A program made the translations under genes and the position numbers. From Elephas maximus indicus (taxonomy: Eukaryota; Chordata; Mammalia; Proboscidea; Elephantidae): a stretch of DNA of 64,000 nucleotides. The notes beneath the pieces were generated by a model. The model did no database searches. It was not told where the DNA came from and saw only the letters and a list, made by a program, of their open reading frames with translations. The DNA lies in NCBI RefSeq assembly GCF_024166365.1, contig NC_064819.1, positions 110,714,293 to 110,778,292 on the forward strand, read 5' to 3'. Positions 35,507 through 46,890 of this stretch are shown here, piece after piece. Each line of letters begins with the position of its first letter. Within the stretch, counting starts at the first letter, position 1.

Positions 35507-35717
35507 TTAAAAAAAAAAAAAATTGCCATGGAGTCGATTTCAACTTAGAGCAGCCCTGTAGGACGGAGTAGAACTGCCCCGTAGGGTTACCAAGGCTGTA
35601 AATCTCTAAGGAAATAGACTGCCACAGCTATCTCCCACAGAGTGGCTGGTGGGTTCAAACTACCAACCTTTCTGCCAACAGACAGGCGCTTAATTAACCA
35701 CTGGGCCACCAGGGCTC
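35507..35717 (-). mobile_element. AfroSINE, long form, with target duplication
   Basis: Reversed copy flanked by tgctaagttaat (35495-35506) and tgctaaattaat (35718-35729), a 12-bp duplication with one mismatch. Confidence 0.93.
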
Positions 35718-35954
35718 TGCTAAATTAATACAAGGGGCTATTATTTTTTTTAAGGCAACAATAAGGAGACCTAGGGTGAAACTCCAGGACTCATACCATT
35801 TGTTAGTATAATAAGCACAAAATGAAATAAGACAAACAAATGAAAAAGTACTATTCAAAATTATGCCAAAGCAGCTTCTCGCTTAAAATCCTGGGAGTAC
35901 AATTTGTCCTTATGGTGGTCCTTCCTTTGTCCTCTGGGGGACAATCTGGAGCAG

Positions 35955-36120
35955 CCATTTTCAAACTTGGCTGCCCTTGGGGGCTTTAAAAAATATTTCT
36001 GCCCATCTCCCGTCGCCACAGATTTTGATTTAGCTTGTCTGGGATGCGGCCTGGGTACCAGGATTATTTTTAAAGAACCCTAGGTAATTTTGATAGAAAG
36101 CAAAGGTTGTGAATGCTGCT
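35955..36120 (+). repeat. hAT-Charlie-type MITE (MER5/MER20-like)
   Basis: Typical phrases: ttttcaaacttggctgccc, then gggggctttaaaaaatat, gattttgatttagcttgtctg and gggatgcggcctgggtac. The ends form a weak inverted repeat. Confidence 0.65.
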
Positions 36121-36277
36121 TTTCAGAGAGGCCTTTTAGTCTCACGGGTGTAAGGCAAGGCCTACACTTCAGGTAGCCCTGAGCTGGGGAATAATCCCAA
36201 TACAGGCACATCAGACTGAGATGTTTAAGAGATGGTTGTGGCCAATGCCTTGGATGCTCTGTGCCACATGCCATCAA

Positions 36278-36429
36278 AAGCTGTTGCCATCAAGTTGATT
36301 CTGACTTATAGTGACCTCATAGGACAAAGCAGAGCTGCCCCATAAGGTTTCCAAAAATGGCGTGATGAATTTGAAATGCTGAACTTTTGGTTAGCAGCCG
36401 TAGCTTTTAATCACTATGCCACCAGTGCT
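36278..36429 (-). mobile_element. AfroSINE, short form, perfect target duplication
   Basis: Reversed copy flanked by an exact 14-bp duplication, ccacatgccatcaa (36264-36277 and 36430-36443). The usual A/C-rich tail is nearly absent. Confidence 0.95.
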
Positions 36430-36710
36430 CCACATGCCATCAACCCGCCTCTATTTTCCATCTTAGTCGAATTGAAGAGTTTCATGTGAACTTGACCCAG
36501 CCTGACAACATCCCACCTCAAGCACTGCTCTCTTTCTACTTCTGTCTGAGCCTCGAAGCAGTAGGAGCCTCCAACTGATGGAGGGGAGAACAAGAACGCA
36601 GAGCGTGGGCTTAAAGAGTGTTTGGACCTTAAAGAAAAGGGTGACTGTGTGGCCATGGGCAAATTATTCAAGCTCTCCAAATTGCAGTTTCCTGCAATAG
36701 GACTATTAAT

Positions 36711-36918
36711 GTTGTTCTTGTCAGGTGCCCTCTAGTTGATTTCGATTCATAGGGACATTATATAACAGAGTAGAATTGCCCCAAAGGGTTTTCCTGGCTG
36801 TAATCTTTATGGGAGCAGATCTCCAGGTCTTTCTCCCGAGGAGCTGCTGGGGGAGTTTAAACCGACAACTTTTTGGTTAGTAGTTCAGCGCTTAACTGTT
36901 TGTGCCACCAGGGATCCT
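36711..36918 (-). mobile_element. AfroSINE, long form
   Basis: Reversed copy from cttgtcaggtgccctctag to gtgccaccagggatcc. Includes the long-form body (ggctgtaatctttatggg). Confidence 0.9.
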
Positions 36919-37990
36919 TAAAGTGAATTATTGTCCTCAGCATTAAATAACAAAGAATGTGGAAGTACCTGATTCAAAATACGTGCTCAGCACGTTAAAA
37001 AATTTTATCTACATTCTCTTACTTTATACCCAAGTAATCCTGTGTGATAATTAGGATAGGTGCTGTCACCATTATCTTGTGGAGGAAAAAACAGGCCAGG
37101 AGCTCAGGTCTCTTGACTCCTAATAGCCACTTCCCTTTCCCTATTTTACATTCTGCTGCAATCCTTTTCTCAAAAGATAGAAATTTTCAAGTCATTGACT
37201 AACATTAAAAAAAAGAAAAGAAAGAGAAATCTAATGGAGCAGAAAACATTTTCCTTCAAGTAAAAGGTATTTTGATTAAGTGACAATGAGGACATTTGTT
37301 TCAGAAGCTCAGATGTATTGCTTAATAACTACCCACAATTGTTGATGCCTCAGTTCCTTTTAAATGACATAATTTTGCCTGAACTCTCTTATCAATGCCT
37401 CCATCTCGACTATTCTTTTGGTTTGTTTGCCTCTGGATATTTAATCTCTGAGAATTGTGTCTGAAAACTAGCACAGAGTGACATTCAGCTTGTGCACAGT
37501 CTGCGTCTACTTTGGCTGAAGTAACCAGCCATTTTGCACAAGTAGTCAAATCATTCTGACTAAGATAGGGAACAGAGGAGCCCCCAAATCTGCACACAAA
37601 GTAACAGGAAATGGGGCAGCAGCAGAAACAAAGCCATTCCCTAGAACAATGGGGCAGGGTATCAGAAAACAGCCCGGAAACTTCTTTAAAGTTGTCTTTC
37701 AGAAGCAGCTAGATAAAACCAGCCACAGGGGCATGCACAGAACATCCACCTGTGACTGCCCACCAGAGGCAGTGAGGGGCTGCAGCTGCATCCGAGGAAT
37801 TAACTCGGGGAGCAAGAGACCGGGCAGGCATGACACCCCATAATAAGTCCTGCTATGAATCCCAGAGGCCCTTGGGAGAGGAGCCATATTAGAAAGCAGC
37901 TGCTCGGGCATGTTAGTTAACCTATCCTCGCCCAAAACAGGCTACTTGCCGGAAAACCCCACCTATGTCTCTGAATAAACATGAATCTTT
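36919..37990. other. Unassigned, possibly retroviral-derived
   Basis: No clear family. A weak MIR-like trace lies at about 36990-37110. The 37322-37597 minus frame has no recognisable domain. The segment 37600-37980 lies beside a probable LTR and might be internal or neighbouring LTR sequence, but I cannot show it. Confidence 0.35.
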
Positions 37991-37999
37991 TCCTGCCCC

Positions 38000-38274
38000 A
38001 AAACTCTGCCTTTCACTAGTCAAGAACGAGCAGGTAAGGCATGAAGAGTTTTCCGTACGAGCAAAGTTTTATTGAAGAGGCTTGCAAGTGGAGACAAGGA
38101 GGGCCTAAGCTACGCTTACCCCTGTCTCACAGAACAAAAGACTAGCCTGCGTTTTTAAAAGTTTTTGGGCAGGAATATTTGGTCTTCCGTCCATGAATAA
38201 GGTATAGTTCTCCATTTACTCATTGTGTTACTTTTCTCTTTCTGGACGGAAGACCAAATATTCTTAAGATAACA
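38000..38274 (-). mobile_element. Probable ERV LTR
   Basis: On the minus strand the segment starts TGTTATC near 38274. It has an upstream region with a perfect inverted repeat, then gcctcttcaataaaactttg, a polyadenylation signal in the setting usual for gammaretrovirus-type LTRs, followed by gtacggaaaactcttcatg. The 3' boundary is uncertain and no target duplication was confirmed. Confidence 0.5.
38173..38263. repeat. 21-bp perfect inverted repeat with 49-nt loop
   Basis: Positions 38173-38193 and 38243-38263 are exact reverse complements; the core is atttggtcttccgtcca versus its complement. The intervening 49 bases are unpaired. It falls in the upstream part of the probable LTR. Confidence 0.93.
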
Positions 38275-38496
38275 ATATTCCCTACTCATATGATAATAAT
38301 TAAGTTCTCCGTAACACATTCGTTAAAACCTGAAACGCTGATTTGGAAATTCCTCCAAAAGAACAAACAGGAAAGCATACAAAAAGCATAAGCAGACACA
38401 CACGTACACACAAACACATTTTTCCCAAGGGAATTGATAAAAGATTTACCTTACAGATTTTAAAACCTGTGACAATTATCAAAACTATATGATATT

Positions 38497-38705
38497 AAAG
38501 AGCCCTGGTGGTGCAGTGGTTAAGCACTCAGTGCTAACCATCCAAAGGTTGGTGGTTCAAACCCACCAGCCTCTCTGAGGGTGAAAGATGCAGCAGTCTG
38601 CTACCATAAAGATACAGCCTTGGAAACCCTGTGGAGGCAGTTCTACTCTGTCCTATAGGATCACCATGAGTTGGAATTGACTCGACAGCAATGAGTTTTC
38701 TTGGG
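38497..38705 (+). mobile_element. AfroSINE, long form, perfect target duplication
   Basis: Full copy with head agagccctggtggtgcagtgg, flanked by tatatgatatt at 38486-38496 and 38706-38716. Confidence 0.95.
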
Positions 38706-38716
38706 TATATGATATT

Positions 38717-39297
38717 GGCTTTAAAGCATGAAAAGTTATGAAATAGAATAGGTATTTCAAAAGTAAATTCAAGCTATTATAAGAATTTATTATATAAAAA
38801 AATAGGATATGCAAACACAAGAATTAATCATTATTTAATCCATAGGACAATCATATCACAGTACATTAGGTTTACACCTCACGTCATACACTAAATTTCA
38901 GTTGAAGCAAAATGATGAACATTAAAAAGACAACTAGGAGGAAATGAGCATATCCATTTCATTTAAAGAAAAAACATTTCTGATTCCTTAAGATACAATT
39001 AGATAAAAGTAAGTATGCTAGAATATAAAAAATAAAAGGATTTAAAAGAGAAAATGTAGGTGAGAAAATTATAGGTTAAAAATGTTAAAGGTAAAGCTTT
39101 ACTATAGGAAATGGACAAATGATGTAATTGTGTAAGATCAATATTCAGCTTTCATTCAAAATGAGGTCGTGGGGAATAAATGGAGCATTTACACACAAGA
39201 AAATGTAGACAATATATCACCACGTGGAAAAATGCTCAGTCTCAATAGCCAGAAAAGAAAAGTAAACAAATGAACTTTATAATAAACTAAGTGTAGT
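38717..39297. other. AT-rich, possibly decayed L1
   Basis: Phrases such as gaaaatgtagacaatatatc and aatgctcagtctcaatagcc suggest an eroded L1 3' region, but I cannot assign it firmly. Confidence 0.3.
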
Positions 39298-39500
39298 TAC
39301 TGGCAGTTCAGAGAAGAGGTTTTGGAGTCAGACAAATATAGGTGTGGATCAAGGATCCTAACCTCTAAGTAAATTTTTCTAATCAGTAACAGTAGGTTAT
39401 CATGTATCTTTAGGAGCCATTGCAAGGATAAAATGATTAATGCGAATAGAACGTTTAACACAGTATTTGGCACATACAGAAAGTTTGCATTAATAGTAAG
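39298..39500 (+). repeat. MIR SINE
   Basis: Forward MIR: ggttttggagtcagacaaat, then ctaacctctaagtaaat, then atttggcacatacagaaag. Confidence 0.65.
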
Positions 39501-39814
39501 TGGTATTAGTGGTGGAAGACTGTGATGGTGGTATTGGTGCTGGTGTTGGTGGTGGAAAAGGTCATGGCGATGATGGTGATGGTGGTATTATTTTTGTTGG
39601 AGTCATTGAAGATGATGATGATGATAGTGCAGGATGGAAATGCTGTTGATGATGTAGCTAATAGTATGGTAGTGCTGGTTTGTTGGTGGTGGTGTGATGA
39701 TGGTGCTGGTTTTGTTGGTGGTGTAGTGAAGATGTGATGGTGTTGTTGGTGGTGGTGGTGAAGGTGATATTAATGATGGTGGATGAAGACTGGTGGTGGG
39801 AAAGGTAGTGGAAC
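39500..39814. repeat. GGT/GAT-rich tandem repeat, left half
   Basis: Irregular array of ggtggt, gatgatgat and gttggtggtggt units. The same composition resumes at 41485 after the RTE, so the two halves were one array. Confidence 0.9.
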
Positions 39815-40246
39815 TGCCAGAAATTTAAGTGAGATTCAGAAGAGAACATGGAACAAAGGATATCATTGCTGATGTCAGATGGATCTTGGCTGAAAGTAGA
39901 GAATAGCAGAGAGTTGCTTACCTGTATTTTACTGACTATGCAAAGGCATTTGACCGTGTGGATCATAACAAATTATGGATAACATTGCAAAGAATGGGAA
40001 TTCCAAAACATTTAATTGTGCTCATGAAGAACCTGTACATAGACCAGGAGGCAGAAAGAGGAGATACAGCATGATTTAAAATCAGGAAAGGTGTACATCA
40101 GGGTTATTTCCTTTCACTATACTTATTCAATCTGTATGCTGCACAGTGTTTTGATAATCTAAGAAGCTGGAATATATGAAGAAGAATGCAGCATCAGGGT
40201 TGGAGGAAGACTCATTAACAACCTGTGATATGTAGATGACACAACC

Positions 40247-40462
40247 TTGCTTGCTAAAACTGAAAAGAACTTGAAGCACTTACTGATGAAGATCAGACTA
40301 CAGTATAGATTACACCTCAATACAAAGAAAACAAAAACCTTCACAACTGGACCAGTAATCAACATCATGATAAAGGCAGAAAAGTTTGAAGTTGTTAAAA
40401 ATTTCATTCTACTTGGATCCACAATCATCACCCATGGAAGCATCAGTCAAGAAATCAAATGA
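40247..40462 (+). pseudogene. RTE reverse transcriptase C-terminal remnant
   Basis: Encodes MLAKTEKNLKHLLMKI, then NTKKTKTFTTGPVINIMI and KFEVVKNFILLGS, collinear with the other RTE copies in the window. Broken after IKQ by a stop. Confidence 0.85.
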
Positions 40463-40564
40463 CGCATCGTATGGCAAATCTGCTGCAAAAGACCTCTTTA
40501 AAGTGTTCTAAAAGCAAAAAAATGTCACTTAAGTACTAAGGTGCACCTGACTCAAGCCATGGTG

Positions 40565-41033
40565 GTTTTTCTTTTTTAAAAATTTTTATTGGGCTTTAAG
40601 TCAAAGTTTACGAATCAAGTCAGTCTCTCATACAAGAACTTATATACACCTTACTATACATGCCCAATTGCTCTCTCCCTAGTGAGACAGTCTGCTCCCT
40701 CCCTCTACTCTCTCTTTCCATGTCCATTCTGCCAGCTTCCAACTCCCTCTACCCTCTCACCTCACCTCCAGACTATGCCAACATAGTCTCAAGTGTCTGC
40801 CTGATCCAGGAAGCTCACTCCTCACCAGCATCCCTCTCCAACCCATTGTCCAGTCCAATCCCTGTCTGAAGAGTTGGCTTCGGGAATGGCTCCTGTCCTG
40901 GGCCAACAGAAGGTCTGGGGGCCATGACCACCAGGGTCCTTCTAGTCTCAGTCAGACCATTAAGTCCGGTCTTTTTACGAGAATTTGGGGTCTGCATCCC
41001 ACTGCTCTCCTGCTCCCTCAGGGGCTCTCTGTT
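40565..41033 (-). mobile_element. 5'-truncated L1 3'UTR insertion in RTE
   Basis: Begins with the reversed poly(A) (tttttcttttttaaaaattt) and matches the 3'UTR of the L1 at 15966-16350 (cagaccattaagtccggtc against cagaccagtaagtccggtc). It is flanked by a perfect 11-bp duplication, aagccatggtg (40554-40564 and 41034-41044). Confidence 0.93.
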
Positions 41034-41484
41034 AAGCCATGGTGTTTTCAATCGCCTCATATGCATGCGAAAGCTGGACAATGAATACGGAAGACTGAAA
41101 AAGAATTGATGCCTTTGAATTATGGCGTTGGCAAAGAATATTGAATATAACATAGACTGTCAGAAGAACAAACAAATCTGTCTTGGAAAAGTACAGCCAG
41201 AATGTTCCTTAAAAGGAAGGATGGCAAAACTTTGTCTCACATACTTTGGACATGTTATCAGGAGGGGCCAGTTCCTGGAAAAGGACATCATGCTTGGTGA
41301 AGTAGATGGTCAGCAAAAAAAGAGGAAGACCCTCAAAGAGGTGGGTTGGCACAGTGGCTGCAACAACGGGCTCAAACATAGCAACGATTGAGAGGATGGC
41401 ATAGGAACGGGCAGTGTTTTGTTCTGTTGTATATAGGGTCACTATAAGTTGGAACTGACTTGACGGCACCTGACAGCAGCAAAA

Positions 41485-41745
41485 GGTGATGGTGATGGTA
41501 GCTAATGACGGAGATAATGATGGCACAAGTAACAGTGTGGTGGTGGTGCTGGTGTTTTTGGTGGTGGAGGTTTTATGGTGCTGGTAGTAGTGAATGACAG
41601 AGATGATGTTGGTGGAGTTGCTGGTTGTGTTGTTGAAGGGGATGATAGTGGTGGTGTTAATGGTTATGGTAGGTGATGATGGTAATGGTGCCATTGGTTT
41701 TGGTCTTGTTGGTAAAGGTGATGAGTTGTGATGCTGCCAGTGACT
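41485..41745. repeat. GGT/GAT-rich tandem repeat, right half
   Basis: Continuation of the array at 39500-39814 (gatggtgatggtagc, gtggtggtgctggtg). The reversed frame gives a Thr/Asn/His-rich peptide that is not a protein. Confidence 0.9.
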
Positions 41746-42470
41746 GTGGTATTTTGGTAACAACTTAAAATAGTAAATACCAGTTTCAATTAATAAATCA
41801 GAAAAAATGGAAGATATATTCGACACTATTAATCTCACCACTTGTTTTTTAGTCTTTCTGGAAGTCAATCTAGCAATATATAGCAAGAGCTTTGACACAG
41901 TGTTTAAACTTTCAGGAATATACATTAGGGAAAAAAAATTATCCAAATTAGAAATTGTCTGGATGTGGTATAACAGTGCTATTTATAGCTGAAAACAATC
42001 CAAAGCTGTAAAAATAGGGAAATGACTAAGCAAATTAGATGAAGAAATAATATCATACAGCTATCAAAAGTGAGACAAGAGGAAAATTGCATGTGAAAAA
42101 CACTGTGTTAGAACAACACAAAACTATGTGTTCAGATAATCAGTGTACATTTGTGTGCTTTTACCAAAGAGAAGAAAATATAAATGCATGTGCATAGAGT
42201 TTATTAAAGGTTTAATATGAATTAAGTTTTTTCTTTTATATGTATTTGCTCAATGGACCCATTAGTTTATGAAGGATCATGACTGACCCTCAAGCTTCAC
42301 CTCACTCCTAACTGACCAATTCTGAGACTAGCCACTTGTCACCCTTTCCCTAGAGTCCATTTACCATCTATCTCTTAGTCCCCATCCCAACTCTCTGTTC
42401 CTCATGATATCCTCACAATTATTAAGAAGAGCTTTCAATAAGCTGTTCCAAAGGGCTCTACAAAACACAG
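41746..42470. other. No gene; possibly decayed L1
   Basis: Phrases at 41830-42100 (gctatttatagctgaaaac, gggaaatgactaagcaaatt) look like a very old L1 3' end. Otherwise unassigned. Confidence 0.35.
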
Positions 42471-42643
42471 CCAAACCAAACCAAACCCAGTGCCATCGAG
42501 TCGATTCTGACTCATAGCGACCCTATAGGACAGAGTAGAACTGCCCCATAGAGTTTCCAAGGAGCGCCTGGCGGATTCGAACTGCTGACCCTTTGGTTTG
42601 CAGCCGTAGCACTTAACCACTACCCCACCAGGGTAGTGTTTCC
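42471..42643 (-). mobile_element. AfroSINE, short form, perfect target duplication
   Basis: Well-preserved reversed copy with a (ccaaa)n tail, flanked by acaaaacacag at 42460-42470 and 42644-42654. Close to consensus, so probably among the younger copies. Confidence 0.96.
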
Positions 42644-42764
42644 ACAAAACACAGAGGTCGTAAAAAACAGTGGTATCTGTCAATTTTTATTAATTTGAAT
42701 GTGAGTCTTTAGGTTTGTTGTTGTATATCAAAAGCCCACAAGTATTGGTAAGTTGTGAATTTTG

Positions 42765-42930
42765 TGGCAATTACATAACTTTTCCATGCCTCCATTTCTT
42801 CAGTCGTAAAATGGGAATAATAATAGTAACTACCTCAATGGTTTGTTGTGAGGATTAAATGAGAATTACATGGCAGAGTGCCTGGCACATAGTCAATTCA
42901 TGCCTATTATTAATTGTACTGAATAATTCC
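42765..42930 (+). repeat. MIR SINE
   Basis: Forward MIR: cgtaaaatgggaataataat, then ggtttgttgtgaggattaaa, then agtgcctggcacatagt. Confidence 0.8.
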
Positions 42931-42945
42931 ATTACCATTACTCAT

Positions 42946-43150
42946 ATTAAGGAGAGCTGGTGGTGCAATGGTTAAAGCACTGCTAACCAAAAGGTCAGTG
43001 GTTCAAACCCACCAGTGGTTCCACAGGAGAAAAGACCTGGCAATCTGCTCCTGTAAAGATTACAGCCTAGGAAACCCTATGGGGCAGTTCTACTCTGTCC
43101 TATAGAGTTACCATGAGTCAGAGTCAACTCAGTGGCATACAACAACAACA
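42946..43150 (+). mobile_element. AfroSINE, long form
   Basis: Full copy: gagagctggtggtgcaatgg, body, and a catacaacaacaaca tail. The flanks share attactc (42937 and 43151), a likely target duplication. Confidence 0.92.
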
Positions 43151-43157
43151 ATTACTC

Positions 43158-44455
43158 TTATGTCTACTCTTTCAGAGAACATTGAAATCTCTGGATCAGA
43201 AACAAAAGAGCTGGGTTACCAGTTTCTTCATCTGTGCAATGGGATAAGTAGACCGGGTAATTTGCGACATTCGATGACTCAGCCCCAAAATATAAACCAA
43301 AATGGACTTTCTCTAATAGTCTTTACTTTTAAAGAAGTTAAGACATTGCATTAATAAAATACTAAAGTTTACCTGGCTTAAATATTCTGAACATTTTCTT
43401 AACTACCACAATGGAAACATCAAAAAGGCTGTATTTCTTCATTAAATGTTAAACTTATCTTTGAAATAAATAATAGTTAATGCCTTCAGATGGAATTTAA
43501 TTTTATTTCCCCCAATAATTCCCCATCTTGACTTGGGGTTCTGTACCTCCAAGTTTTCTCCAGCTTTCATGTGTGTGTGTATTTTTGAGTTTTTAAATTT
43601 TTTGCCAAAATAAACTTGCTTAAATCCCCATCAAGGTAGGAACAACACTGTACAGCCCACCTGAGAAGCAGGGGCAGGTAGGCCTTAGGAAGCACCCAGG
43701 CCCTTAGGGATGCTCAGTCAGTTTACACACGCTCACACATTCTCAATGCGGGCATGCCTCTGAAAGGCCCTAGAGGGCACTGTTCTCCTGTTTCACTTCT
43801 GCAATGTCTTCTTAATTGGAAAATGGAAAGGGAAAAAAAGAAGTAATGTCAATACCTCAAAAACAAAACATAGACTGTTCAAGTTCAAGGAGACTTGAGA
43901 GGTGGAGTCTACAAACCCACTGCCGTCTAGTCGATTCCAGCTCACAGCGACCCTATAGGACAGAGTAGAACTCCCATAGGGTTTTCAAGGAGCGGATGGT
44001 GGATTTGAGCTGCCGACCTTTTGGTTAACAGCTGAGCTCTTAAGCACTGTGCCACCAGGGCTCCTATTCATTTGAGCAGAGACAAAACTAGAGCCCAGGG
44101 CTCAGATACCCAGGCTTCTTGGCTGTACCACACTGCCCCTCTGGGTTACAGCAGATAAGAGCAACATCCTGCAAGCAGGAGGGCCATTACAAACTCTTCG
44201 GGAAGCAGAGTCTCCCTTGCTTACTTGTTTTTGTTTCCGAGGAAACAAAACTGATGGGGAGGGATACATTTCAGAACTGCATAATTCACAGGGATTTTCT
44301 TCCTTGTGACTCTAGCCTACTGTTAAATCACATCTAATGACTTTGCCTGTTTATGACCAACAGAGTAAACATGCTCAGATATGAATGGTATACAAAGTGT
44401 TAGTCGCTGCTACTGGATGTGATGGTGAAGATGAAACTATTGATGATGATGATGG
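43158..44455. other. Non-genic flank with one SINE
   Basis: Holds a reversed AfroSINE (43909-44064). The remainder shows no element or exon. Confidence 0.5.
43909..44064 (-). mobile_element. AfroSINE, short form
   Basis: Reversed copy: aaacccactgccgtctagtc to gtgccaccagggctcc. Confidence 0.92.
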
Positions 44456-44690
44456 TTAACATTTATTGAGCACCTTTTGTGTGCCAGGTACTATGCTAGA
44501 TGCTTTATATACACTGGTTCATTTACTCCTTACAATATGTATCTTACAAATTATAAGCTGTGCACTATTTTTAATCCTGTTTTATAGATGAGGAAAGTGA
44601 GGATTAGGAGTTTTATGTAACCAGCCCAGAATCACACACTTGGTAAGTGGCGAACCAGACTGTACAGCCAGATCAATGTCTTCATTGTCA
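44456..44690 (-). repeat. MIR SINE, near full length
   Basis: Reversed MIR: taacatttattgagcacctt, gtgccaggtactatgctag, tatagatgaggaaagtgagg, cacacttggtaagtggcga. Confidence 0.85.
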
Positions 44691-44819
44691 CCATGTCACC
44701 TGTTCTCAAATGCCTGCAAAGTATATGGAATGAGATGGGGCTGGCCTTAAGATAGAGAGGGATTTAAGGGGGTAGAACTATAGTGGTTAAGCTAATTTTG
44801 GAAACCTTGTGCTACCATA

Positions 44820-45017
44820 AGGAGCCCTTGTGGCGCAGTGGTTATAGCGATTGACTGTTAACCAAAACATCTGTGGTTAGAAACCACCTGCTGTTCTGAG
44901 GGAGAAAGATATGATGGTCTGCGTCCATAGAGGTTTACAGCCTTGGAAACCCTATGTGGTCACTATGAGTCAGAATTGACTCAATGGCCATGGGTTTTTT
45001 TTTTTTTTTTTTTGGTT
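44820..45017 (+). mobile_element. AfroSINE, long form with long T run
   Basis: Head aggagcccttgtggcgcagtg and end tcactatgagtcagaattg, with a T run of about 18 in the tail. Flanked by ttgtgctaccata (44807-44819) and ttgtgctgccata (45018-45030), one mismatch. Confidence 0.94.
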
Positions 45018-45182
45018 TTGTGCTGCCATATCAAATTAGACAAACTCCTAAATGTCCTAGGTTCATGTTCTATTTATAAATACAACACGGGAGAAATTGC
45101 TTCAAGTTGGAACATGATTATAGCACTTTGTAGCACTGAGAGGAAGTTTAGGTTAGGATCCACTTTAGGGATAGCTCAGGTA

Positions 45183-45376
45183 AACTACAACCATTGCCAT
45201 CGAGTCAATTCTAACTCATAGTGACCCTAGAGTGTGGAGTAGAACTGCCCCACAGGGTTTTCAAGGTTGTAATCTTTATAGAGGCAGACTGCCACATCTT
45301 TCTCCCACGGAGTGACTGGTGGGTTCGAACCACTGACCTTTCGTAGCAATTTAACCACTGTGCCTCCGGGGCTCCT
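45183..45376 (-). mobile_element. AfroSINE, long form, target duplication
   Basis: Reversed copy flanked by atagctcaggta (45171-45182) and atagctcaagta (45377-45388). Confidence 0.93.
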
Positions 45377-45573
45377 ATAGCTCAAGTATTACAAAAAAGA
45401 AACTGAGGCTTGGAGAAAGGGAAGAGAGAAATATCCCTTCATTTGTGCTTCAATTACTTCCTGAAGATAGCTCACTCACCTTGCTGTATATCCATTTTCC
45501 AATATGGAAAATGAGGGCAAAGGTGGCACATTGCACAGGTTGCAGCAGAGAAGCCCTCCGTAGGTAACTTGCA

Positions 45574-45757
45574 TAAAACCAGTTGCTGTCATGTCTATGT
45601 CAACCCATGGTGACCTCTTGTGCATCAGTATAGAACTGTGCTCCATAGGGCTTTCAATGGATGATTTTTTGGAAGCAGATCACCCAGCCTTTCTTCCAAG
45701 GCACCTTGAGTAGTTTGCAGCCAAGTGCGTTAACCATTTGTACCACCCAGAGACCCC
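45574..45757 (-). mobile_element. AfroSINE, older subfamily
   Basis: Reversed copy of the type with gtgctccatagggctttcaa and attttttggaagcagatc. More diverged than its neighbours. Confidence 0.85.
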
Positions 45758-45773
45758 ATATAACTTGAATAAA

Positions 45774-45983
45774 ATTGTTGTCATCAAATCAGTTCCAACT
45801 CACAGTGACCCCATGTGTTACAAAGCAGAACTGTTCCATAGGCTTTTCTTGGCTGTACTCTTTATGGAAGCAGTTCACCAGGCCTTTTTTTTTTTTTTTT
45901 TTCAGAGTTCACTGAGAAGGTTTGAACGCCCAAACTTTGGGGTTGGCAGCTGATCGCAAACTGCTTGCACCACCCAGGGACCT
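45774..45983 (-). mobile_element. AfroSINE, older subfamily
   Basis: Reversed copy with a T run of about 20 in the body (45884-45902). The flanks tataacttgaata and tataatttgcata suggest a decayed duplication. Confidence 0.85.
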
Positions 45984-46551
45984 TATAATTTGCATAGGAC
46001 TTCATAATTTGCCACTGCATGGATAAAGGGAGTGGCAGCCGGTCTTCTGGTTCACAGGCTCACTGGATGTCTGCTGTGCCTGCTACGGGCAAGGTACCAT
46101 GCTGGGTGCTGTGGGCTAGGTAAAGCCAAATAAAACATGTTACTCACTTCCAGGTTCTTATGTTATAGCTGGGAGAAAAGACATCCACAATGAAAATGCT
46201 CAGGGGCAAAATCATGTTTGATGTCTTTATGGGGTGCTGACAGTGAATAGTCATGCCGCGGATGCTATTCAGGGGCTCATTCTTTCCTTCCAAAATACCA
46301 CCTGTTGGGGCCTGAAGTTTTATGAGGGATTCCTTACTATAGTTGAAGGACTTTTGACGAATAAAAAATCTAAATACTCTGATAAAAATAACCACCTCAA
46401 ACCATATTTAGGGTTTGGCACAGATTCATTTACCAAACTCTTTTCTGAGAGCAATGCTCAAAGAGGGTGGGCACAGTGGTGATGGAAGGAGCAAGAGCAA
46501 GGAGAGGACAAGGGAGGGGAGAATAGGAAGAAGGTAAAGGGAGGCCATAAA

Positions 46552-46762
46552 CCAAGAAACCAAACCCATTGCCGTCAAGTCGATTCTTACTCACAGTGGC
46601 CCTAAAAGACAGAGTAGAGATGTTCCCTAGGGTTTCTGAGACTCTAAATCTTTGCAGAAGCAGACTGCAACGTCTTTCTCCCATGGAGCAGCTGATGGGT
46701 TTGAACGGCCAACCTTTCAGTTAGCAGCCAAGTGCTTTAACCACTGCGCCACCAGGGCTCCC
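46552..46762 (-). mobile_element. AfroSINE, long form
   Basis: Reversed copy: aaaccaaacccattgccgtc to gcgccaccagggctcc. Confidence 0.92.
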
Positions 46763-46890
46763 TGGCTCCCAGAAAATCAACTTTCATCTATACCATCATT
46801 TGCTTAAAACTAAGCCTGTCCAGAAATGTATATAAATTTAGAAATTGTATGATTCAAATTCTTTTGGCTTCAGCATTGTTCAGAACTTTC

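Larger units (their letters stand above)
39815..41484 (+). mobile_element. 5'-truncated RTE LINE inside a tandem repeat
   Basis: Starts in the reverse transcriptase region (aactgccagaaatttaag) and runs to the 3' tail (actgacttgacggcacctga). The catalytic motif reads YVDD (about 40230-40241) but is preceded by a stop codon. An L1 3' fragment is inserted at 40565-41033. The flanks aaaggtagtgg and aaaggtgatgg may be an imperfect duplication within the array. Confidence 0.92.

Noticed and set aside
37322..37597. 91-codon minus-strand frame that might be retroviral gag or a cellular exon
   Set aside because: No zinc knuckle, protease or other motif is visible, and no splice sites fit. It was left unassigned.
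39522..39737. Val/Met-rich 71-codon frame resembling a membrane protein
   Set aside because: It is translated GGT/GAT tandem repeat with no conserved features.
41209..41946. 245-codon minus-strand open frame
   Set aside because: It spans the RTE 3' end and the GGT/GAT array. The Thr/Asn/His-rich stretch is translated microsatellite.
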